Assembly: GCF_000210915.2 (NCBI RefSeq) | Contig: NC_016620.1 | Span: 3,038,001-3,102,000, forward strand | Direction of reading: 5' to 3' | Length of the DNA: 64,000 nt | From: Halobacteriovorax marinus SJ | GTDB lineage: Bacteria; Bdellovibrionota; Bacteriovoracia; Bacteriovoracales; Bacteriovoracaceae | Shown: positions 58,131-64,000 of the stretch, one piece after another | Position numbering within the stretch: position 1 is the stretch's first letter | Layout of the letters: each line of letters opens with the position of its first letter | Translations under genes and position numbers: made by a program | Notes under the pieces: generated by a model | Database searches by the model: none | Seen by the model: only the letters and a program-made list of their open reading frames with translations | Told to the model about the DNA's origin: nothing

Positions 58131-60065
58131 TTATTTAACAGTCCTTATAGAATCTTTAATTAACTCTGCAATTTTAAAGGTTTCTTCTATTGTCCAATGG
58201 ATATCTACTTCCACCCTAAGAGTTTTTGTAACTTTATCCATTGATGACAAGAAATTAAAAACTGCATAATTATATTGCTTGTCTGTCTTTAAGTATGGGT
58301 TTCTACGCTTATCAAAGAAAGCTTCTTTAGTAAGCATTTTCCCCCACTTCCAAACCACATGACCAGGTCTCATTGATGGTGGGATCGCTGCAACTCTTCT
58401 ATTGCGCAGGGCTTTTCCTATGGACGCGCACATATTTGCGTCCTTACAAGAAAGGTAAATAGTTATTCCACAATCTCCTTCTACATCATGCCCATTTTGA
58501 ATTTTTATTCCATCTACTTCTTTTAAAGCGTCGTATAATATTTTTTTTCTTTCTCTGTACTTAAGAAGAATCATCTCCGACTTCTTAAGCTGTATATTTA
58601 AAATTGCACCAGTAATTTCACTCACACGCATCGAGTAACCCAAAACAGGGTTAAAGTCGGTGAAGAAGTTCTCATGATGTGGACTAATACTGAAAGCACC
58701 ATCAGAAATACAACAGATTTTCTCATACATTTCTCGGTCATTAGTTAAAACAATACCTCCATCTCCCGAGGTTATTATCTTATCTTTATTAAATGAGAAG
58801 CAGCCAAAGTCACCAAAAGTTCCCAAGTACTTACCTTTATATTTTCCTCCGAAGGACTGACAGGCATCCTCTATTAACTTAAGATTATGATCCTTTGAAA
58901 ACTTAACAAAGGCGTCCATATCGCAAGCAATCCCATCCATGTGAACAGGGATTAACCCTTTAGTTCTATCTGAAATAATTTCCTTGGCGTGATTTAAGTC
59001 CAATTGAAGATTGTCATCAACCTCGCATACGACAGGAATTGCACCGGCCATTAATACTGCACTAGCAGTAGCAATAAAAGTATAGGATGGAATTAAGACC
59101 TCATCCCCTTCTCCTATATCTGATGCGATGAGCGCACAGACAAGAGCATTCGTACCACTTGTCACAAGATGAGCGTATTTTACACCAAACTTACTTGCTA
59201 ATGCTTTTTCAAACTTTCGACAAAGACCGTCCTGCTTTTGATATCTAAATAACTCTCCAGATTTTAAAACTTCTGCAACGGCATCAACTTCTTCTTGATC
59301 AATAAAGTGCTTTTCCATTTTCTCTTTCCCTTCAGAGAAGTCTACGCGACTACAATTCTTGCAAATGCTATGTAGCTCCCTCTTTCCCGCTAATAAATCT
59401 TCTCTGAACTGACATGCTTCATTACTATTCCAAATATCAATTATATTTTTGTTCTTTATATTTCCAAGTGATTTTTTTCGATAAGCATCTTCAAAGCATG
59501 ATAGAACTTCACCGCTATAGGTCACTGTCATCATTAAGCTCGGCACACTACAGGGTAAATTTGAAGAATCAATAGAGGTTTCCAAATCTAAAGAACCACC
59601 TCTATTTGTTAAAGTTAAATCTCCAAAGCCACGCAATGAAATCTTTGACTTTACTTGCTCCTCTAGGTCTTTATAAAAGTTTTCAAGAGGTAACTTCTTT
59701 ACTTGCTCATGTTTTGTTACAACAATCTCACCGAGTCCTAAGTCTAAAATTTCTTGCAGTTTATCCTTTGAAGTTATCCGCGTCCCATTTGTATATAAGC
59801 TTAAAAAAGAATCTGGCAAAACCCTTCTCGCTTCACTTACAAACCAATTAAAGTTTTTTGCCATCATAGGTTCATTATAAAAATCAAATGCTAACTTACC
59901 TTTGAATCCATTCTCTTTTAACTGGCTCAGCAATAAGGAATATACACTTTCTTCCATTTCAAAGTTAGAGGCATAGTTTTCTAGTGAATTTGGACAATAT
60001 GAACATGAAAGGTTACATCCCGAATTTATCTCTATTTCAATAACTAAGGGGTGCTTACTATTCAT
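58131..60065 (-). CDS. Radical SAM/SPASM enzyme fused to DegT-type PLP aminotransferase
   Basis: The 644-residue protein has two domains. Residues 1-245 are radical SAM: Cys17-x3-Cys21-x2-Cys24, the YNEP (GGE-like) motif, and SPASM-type cysteines Cys172, Cys190, Cys235 and Cys238. Residues 250-644 are a DegT/DnrJ/EryC1/StrS aminotransferase with VTSGTNAL, EDACQSFGGKYKGK, and the PLP lysine 429 in SFNKDK followed by SGDGG. One chain could thus oxidise an alcohol to a ketone and aminate it, as separate enzymes do in aminoglycoside pathways. A zinc dehydrogenase gene lies 11 bases upstream. Confidence 0.88.
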   Translation of the reverse strand: MNSKHPLVIEIEINSGCNLSCSYCPNSLENYASNFEMEESVYSLLLSQLKENGFKGKLAFDFYNEPMMAKNFNWFVSEARRVLPDSFLSLYTNGTRITSKDKLQEILDLGLGEIVVTKHEQVKKLPLENFYKDLEEQVKSKISLRGFGDLTLTNRGGSLDLETSIDSSNLPCSVPSLMMTVTYSGEVLSCFEDAYRKKSLGNIKNKNIIDIWNSNEACQFREDLLAGKRELHSICKNCSRVDFSEGKEKMEKHFIDQEEVDAVAEVLKSGELFRYQKQDGLCRKFEKALASKFGVKYAHLVTSGTNALVCALIASDIGEGDEVLIPSYTFIATASAVLMAGAIPVVCEVDDNLQLDLNHAKEIISDRTKGLIPVHMDGIACDMDAFVKFSKDHNLKLIEDACQSFGGKYKGKYLGTFGDFGCFSFNKDKIITSGDGGIVLTNDREMYEKICCISDGAFSISPHHENFFTDFNPVLGYSMRVSEITGAILNIQLKKSEMILLKYRERKKILYDALKEVDGIKIQNGHDVEGDCGITIYLSCKDANMCASIGKALRNRRVAAIPPSMRPGHVVWKWGKMLTKEAFFDKRRNPYLKTDKQYNYAVFNFLSSMDKVTKTLRVEVDIHWTIEETFKIAELIKDSIRTVK

Positions 60066-60076
60066 TACGACCTAAA

Positions 60077-61090
60077 TCACCTATCATCATTTATCAACAT
60101 GGCCTTTAGGCCAACTCTTTTTTTTGCAAACTCAAAAGCTTTGTTAATATTTCCAAACTTAAAGGTATCAACCATTTTCTCTGAATACCTTTCAATAATA
60201 GGTGCCCAGAAAGTAACAGATTTACGAAAGTCTTCAACTTTATGACTACCTAACCAGGTCGCCGTCAAGCTTCTTCCGTGCATTGAATTATTATCTATCT
60301 TTGCATCGTAATATTTACCAACGACAACAATTAGCCCTTCTTTCTTTGTGAACATATGTATCTTAGGCAGGACACCTACCCCTCCATCACCGTTGCCTGT
60401 ACAGTCTATAGCTGTATCAAACTTTGCAAAATTCTTTCCCGAGATAAGAAAGGGTGCAAAGTTTTGTATATCTATTCCCAAACCTTTCGCTCGCTTAATT
60501 CTCTCCCTCTTAACCTCGACAATAGTAGCATTATATCCCCTATGCTTGAGGGCAAGGTAAGAAAATATTCCAATTGGTCCAGCGCCAAAGATTACGATCT
60601 TATCACTTTTTTTAAGACCAGCCTCTTTCGCCTTATAAAAAGATAAATCACCTATAAAAGCAACTTCAAGTAAAGTAAGTGCCTTAATAGAAAGGTCTTG
60701 AGGGAGTTTAACGATATCGCTAAAATGAATTTTCACTCTATTGGATAATACACTTACCTCTCCTGAGCCTAAAAGCTTTCTCTCTGTACAATTGCTCCAA
60801 TTTCTTGAAATGCAACTCTCACACTTTTGGCAGCAGTAATTTGCTGATGATGTGACATATTCGCCTACACTTAAATCTTCTACAGAACTTCCTATTTCTA
60901 TTACCTCTCCAACCCATTCGTGACCAACAGGGGGATTGCTCCCTCCATATCTAATCGCAAATAAATCCGAGCCACAGAAACCAACAGAGATAGGTTTTAC
61001 TAAAACCTCATCACCATTTACTTTAAGAGGCTTATCTCTATTTTCAATCTGAAATGTATTACTTTTAAATCTGTAGATCCATCTCTTCAT
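60077..61090 (-). CDS. Zinc-dependent medium-chain alcohol dehydrogenase
   Basis: The 337-residue protein has the catalytic-zinc residues Cys39 (FCGSD) and His57-Glu58 (GHEW), the structural-zinc cysteines at about 87, 90, 93 and 101 (CQKCESCISRNWSNC), and the Rossmann loop GAGPIG. It oxidises or reduces an alcohol or sugar with NAD(P). It is first of a two-gene unit with the radical SAM/aminotransferase fusion (11-base gap), which suggests one pathway. Confidence 0.92.
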   Translation of the reverse strand: MKRWIYRFKSNTFQIENRDKPLKVNGDEVLVKPISVGFCGSDLFAIRYGGSNPPVGHEWVGEVIEIGSSVEDLSVGEYVTSSANYCCQKCESCISRNWSNCTERKLLGSGEVSVLSNRVKIHFSDIVKLPQDLSIKALTLLEVAFIGDLSFYKAKEAGLKKSDKIVIFGAGPIGIFSYLALKHRGYNATIVEVKRERIKRAKGLGIDIQNFAPFLISGKNFAKFDTAIDCTGNGDGGVGVLPKIHMFTKKEGLIVVVGKYYDAKIDNNSMHGRSLTATWLGSHKVEDFRKSVTFWAPIIERYSEKMVDTFKFGNINKAFEFAKKRVGLKAMLINDDR

Positions 61091-61218
61091 CTTACAACCC
61101 CTTAATTCAACTCAGCAAAGTGCATGGTTTACAGTCTAGCAGTTTCCATAAATAATTTGAAATTTTTATGGGCATTGTTCAATTAGATTTTTCACAAGAT
61201 TTGAATTAGACTAACCTA

Positions 61219-61563
61219 ATGAGAAATACAGAATTTGAACTTTTAAACTACTTCTTTAATGAAAACGTTATTGTTACTGAGCTTAAGCTCTCGAGTGAGA
61301 ATGACGGGAAGATCTTATGGGTCAAAATAAACTCGGCAACAAGAGAGGTTGAAGAGCTGACTTTCTTATCTTCAAAGAGTGAAAGAGTTAATGACAACGA
61401 TATTTTTGTTAGAACTTTTGAAAGCGCTGAGTTGAGATCAGATAAGTTTTTTGCAAAATTTCAGCATAATCAAGAAGGCCAAATTCTCATGGTTTCTGAA
61501 CTCGAGCAAGTGCCACAAATCGTTTTAGATAAAATTGAGGAATATCTATCTTCAAACCACTAA
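61219..61563 (+). CDS. Small acidic protein of unknown function
   Basis: The 114-residue protein has no signal, no cysteine and a Glu/Asp-rich composition. It opens with LLNYFFNENVIVTELKLSSE and ends with a helix (IVLDKIEEYLSSNH). I recognise no domain. It precedes two radical SAM/SPASM genes by 61 bases and is divergent from the dehydrogenase gene. It does not look like a small peptide precursor. Confidence 0.6.
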   Translation: MRNTEFELLNYFFNENVIVTELKLSSENDGKILWVKINSATREVEELTFLSSKSERVNDNDIFVRTFESAELRSDKFFAKFQHNQEGQILMVSELEQVPQIVLDKIEEYLSSNH

Positions 61564-61624
61564 CTCATGGAAATAACTAGAATCCTTTACTTGTTTCTAG
61601 TCCCAAGGTAGAATTTTAAAACTT

Positions 61625-62731
61625 ATGACTTTGGATATAAAACACCTATTAAGGCCACTCTTTAACCTCTATTCTATGATGTTTGGGTTTGCCGCAAAAT
61701 GGTTGCATCCAATTTTTCCATTTACCCCACTTCGTCTATCTGTCTACATTACAAAGAAGTGTAATTTAACTTGTCCGCACTGCTATACAAAAGATGCACT
61801 AAATACTCCAGAGCCCAATTCGCTTAGCTTTGATGAATGGAAGAAGATCGTTGATACAATTCCTAGAAATACAGTTATAGATTTTTGTGGAGGAGAAATA
61901 TTCTTTTCTAAGCACATGCTCCCCTTACTTGAATATATGTCTAGAAAAAAGAGGCTAATTTCCATCATTACGAATGGAACAACGATGACAGAGTCTCATA
62001 TTGACCGTTTTATAGATCAAAAAATCACCTACTATATGACATCAATAGACGGCATGGAAGTTTTCCACGATAAGCTTCGTGGAAAAGAAGGAACATTCAA
62101 GCGCGCCACAGATATGCTTCGCTACATGCAAAATAGAAAAAAGCAAAGAGGTGCAACATACCCTATAACTTGTATAAAGACAGTTATTACTCCAGATAAT
62201 TATAAAGATATTCCAGCTCTCTTAGATTTTGCAGAGAATGATCTTGGTGTTGAGAATATACAGTTCTGCCTAGTTTATAATAATAAGAATAGAATGGTTT
62301 TTGATACCTTTAGTGACTATAACTTGATTTCAGGATTTGAAGGAAATACTTTTGAGTATCCAGAAGAGTCTAAAGCAGGCGTCAAAGAAACACTTAAATA
62401 TATTATTGAATATAAGAAGAAATCTAAGATGTTCATCGGTCTAGATCCACGACTTCCAAAAGACGAAATGATTCTCGACTATTTAGATAATCAAAATAAT
62501 TTTGGAGTAAAAAACTGCAATAGACACTGGAGTGAATACTTTCTCCACTACGATGGACAACTTACTTCATGTATCACCTATAATCTTGGAAATATCAGAG
62601 ACGTCAATTACGACGTTAGAAAGGTTTTAGGACAGAAGAAAGTGAAGAGTTTTTTGAAATATATGGATTCTCAAATGCCTTTCATAGAAGAATGTAGAAG
62701 TTGTTGTAAGGGCGATCACCATCCCAAATAA
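61625..62731 (+). CDS. Radical SAM/SPASM-domain protein
   Basis: The 368-residue protein has a hydrophobic N-terminal stretch (about 10-35), the radical-SAM cluster Cys46-x3-Cys50-x2-Cys53 (CNLTCPHC), the DFCGGE motif, TNGT and SIDG. A SPASM-like C-terminal region has cysteines in NCNRHW, TSCITYNLGN and EECRSCCKG. SPASM enzymes modify peptides, proteins or sugars; the substrate here is unknown. The next radical SAM gene follows after 8 bases. Confidence 0.88.
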   Translation: MTLDIKHLLRPLFNLYSMMFGFAAKWLHPIFPFTPLRLSVYITKKCNLTCPHCYTKDALNTPEPNSLSFDEWKKIVDTIPRNTVIDFCGGEIFFSKHMLPLLEYMSRKKRLISIITNGTTMTESHIDRFIDQKITYYMTSIDGMEVFHDKLRGKEGTFKRATDMLRYMQNRKKQRGATYPITCIKTVITPDNYKDIPALLDFAENDLGVENIQFCLVYNNKNRMVFDTFSDYNLISGFEGNTFEYPEESKAGVKETLKYIIEYKKKSKMFIGLDPRLPKDEMILDYLDNQNNFGVKNCNRHWSEYFLHYDGQLTSCITYNLGNIRDVNYDVRKVLGQKKVKSFLKYMDSQMPFIEECRSCCKGDHHPK

Positions 62732-62739
62732 GGAAGTCA

Positions 62740-63801
62740 ATGTACTTAAGAACTTTAGCTGAGAGCTTTAAAGTATTTTCATTTTCTAGAATTTTGCTTC
62801 ACCCAAAGTACATGCTCAACCGTTTTCTTTTAAACTTAAGCTTCGCCTTAAATTTAAAAAAGTCACTTGGCAAACCAGCTTATGTTGTAATTGAACTTAC
62901 CAATCACTGTAATTTAAAATGTGTAATGTGCCCTCAACCAAGACAGACGCGTGAAGCAGGGTATATGAGCTTCGAGTTATTTAAATCCATTATTGATCAA
63001 GTAAAGAACTACGCCGAAGTCATCGATCTTGATCTATTTGGTGAAATTCTTCTACATCCTAGGTTTGATGAATTTATAAAATACGGAAAGACCCAAGGTC
63101 TTAAAATGATGGTCAGTACCAACATTACAAGACTAAATGAGAAATACTCAAAAAGGCTTATAGACTCTGGACTAGATTTTATAACACTCTCACTCGATGG
63201 AGCTAAGAAAGAGACCTTTGAGTCCGTTAGGGTTGGCGGTAATTATGAAAAGTGTGTAGAAAATGTTGAGACATTTCTTCGCTTGAATAAGAGAAAAATT
63301 TTTTCAACTATTCAAATCATTAACATGAAGCAAACTCAAAGAGAGTTGATAGACTTTGTAGAAAAATTTAAAAATCACGATGCAGACATTGTTCGAATTA
63401 TTCCCTACACTTCTCACGATCCAAAAAAGAAAGATTTAAATTGTGACTATAACTACACTCCATCAGAGAATCATTGTGCTTTTCTCTGGAGAACAATGGT
63501 CATAACCTGGAATGGCAAGGTTGTTCCGTGCTGCCAAGACTGGGATAATAATATTGTCCTTGGTGATATGACAAAGAATAATCTTAATGAAATTTGGAAT
63601 GGAGAAGAGTTCACAAAGATGAGAAGAGATCATATCGACAATAATAGAATTGATTATGAAATCTGCCAGGGCTGCGATGCCTTCAATCCATCCAAACTAA
63701 CAATGCTAGGTAGCTCCGTGCTTGACGACTACAATGCAAATAAGATTCTGCCTGTTATACAAAAGAACTATATTCTCTCTAATCTTAAAAAGAAGAATTA
63801 A
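62740..63801 (+). CDS. Radical SAM/SPASM-domain protein
   Basis: The 353-residue protein has a basic/hydrophobic N-terminus (about 1-48), then Cys57-x3-Cys61-x2-Cys64 (CNLKCVMC), LFGEILLHP, STNI and SLDGA. The typical SPASM ending follows, with VVPCCQDW, VLGDMTKNNLNEIWNG and ICQGCDAF. That pattern is common in enzymes of sugar, cell-surface and cofactor pathways. It is co-transcribed with the preceding radical SAM gene and overlaps the last gene of the window convergently by four bases. Confidence 0.9.
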   Translation: MYLRTLAESFKVFSFSRILLHPKYMLNRFLLNLSFALNLKKSLGKPAYVVIELTNHCNLKCVMCPQPRQTREAGYMSFELFKSIIDQVKNYAEVIDLDLFGEILLHPRFDEFIKYGKTQGLKMMVSTNITRLNEKYSKRLIDSGLDFITLSLDGAKKETFESVRVGGNYEKCVENVETFLRLNKRKIFSTIQIINMKQTQRELIDFVEKFKNHDADIVRIIPYTSHDPKKKDLNCDYNYTPSENHCAFLWRTMVITWNGKVVPCCQDWDNNIVLGDMTKNNLNEIWNGEEFTKMRRDHIDNNRIDYEICQGCDAFNPSKLTMLGSSVLDDYNANKILPVIQKNYILSNLKKKN

Positions 63802-64000
63802 TCCTTATTGTGCCAAACAACTGAATATAAATCATGTCTTCTATCCTTAAGATTTCGAACAGCACCTGACTGTCTTGCCTCTCTTAGAATATCTAACCTC
63901 AAGTCTGCAATAGCAACCATCTCCACATTTGGAGTCGTATCCGCTGCAACACCGTCCTTAGCAAAAGGAAAATCGCAAGGAGTTAGAATACAACTTTGAG
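63798..64000 (-). CDS. Carbon-nitrogen hydrolase (nitrilase family), C-terminal part
   Basis: The 67 visible codons end a gene that enters from the right edge. The reading SCILTPCDFPFAKDGVAADT, then VAIADLRLDILREARQSGAV and KDRRHDLYSVVW fits the C-terminal segment of nitrilase-type amidohydrolases, especially the long form often fused to an acetyltransferase domain. The catalytic residues lie outside the window. It overlaps the radical SAM stop by four bases. Confidence 0.65.
   Translation of the reverse strand, partial: QSCILTPCDFPFAKDGVAADTTPNVEMVAIADLRLDILREARQSGAVRNLKDRRHDLYSVVWHNKD

Noticed and set aside
63808-63999. Plus-strand open frame at the right edge
   Set aside because: The minus strand here encodes a convincing nitrilase-family C-terminus, so the plus frame is a shadow.

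Overview
The window is AT-rich, almost fully coding bacterial DNA. It has many signal-peptide proteins and lipoproteins, short spacers, frequent 4-25 bp convergent overlaps, and hairpin terminators between convergent genes. The gene mix (many secreted proteins and lipoproteins, chromosomal ParAB, PilT, PrkA, a flotillin operon, an NhaC antiporter) fits a marine Bdellovibrionota-type predator such as Halobacteriovorax/Bacteriovorax. That placement is an inference from gene content and base composition, because no rRNA or other phylogenetic marker is present.

Layout. 0-20 kb is mainly housekeeping: rpiB, ahcY, an RlmL-like methyltransferase, an acyl-CoA dehydrogenase, a gpmI-pfkA glycolytic pair, glutamate dehydrogenase, parAB, and a rhodanese-nadA-nifS operon for NAD synthesis and Fe-S supply. 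20-28 kb holds lipoproteins (one a 5'-nucleotidase-fold protein that has lost its metal ligands), a membrane-anchored FGE-fold protein, the PrkA kinase, a pseudouridine synthase and a HAD phosphatase. 28.5-31.1 kb is a small accessory island behind tRNA-His: two near-identical tRNA-like repeat units, a carotenoid oxygenase and a small family protein, bracketed by a 76-bp direct repeat. 31-51.6 kb returns to core functions: pilT, NfeD-flotillin, an ABC exporter, Lrp/LysE, LysR, nitroreductase, NhaC, a serine hydrolase, YceI, an acyltransferase, gamma-carbonic anhydrase, cytochrome c, LOG, tlyA and dapF.

51.7-54.8 kb is a second accessory island behind a tRNA with a CAU anticodon. It holds a decayed toxin/immunity pair, an intact orphan polymorphic-toxin tip with its putative immunity protein, a HigBA-like toxin-antitoxin system with tandem operators, and a Rha-like phage protein. 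The tRNA 3' tail recurs three times and marks the edges of the cargo blocks. No integrase is visible in either island. 54.9-63.8 kb looks like a specialised biosynthesis region: cupin, CMP-sugar synthetase, membrane SGNH hydrolase, a radical-SAM/SPASM protein fused to a DegT-type aminotransferase, a zinc alcohol dehydrogenase, and two more radical-SAM/SPASM enzymes.

The strongest candidates for undescribed biology are (1) tRNA-tail-bounded accretion behind both tRNA genes, with a constrained tRNA-like repeat at tRNA-His, and (2) the radical-SAM/aminotransferase fusion next to a dehydrogenase, which suggests an oxidise-then-aminate route to an amino sugar or aminocyclitol.
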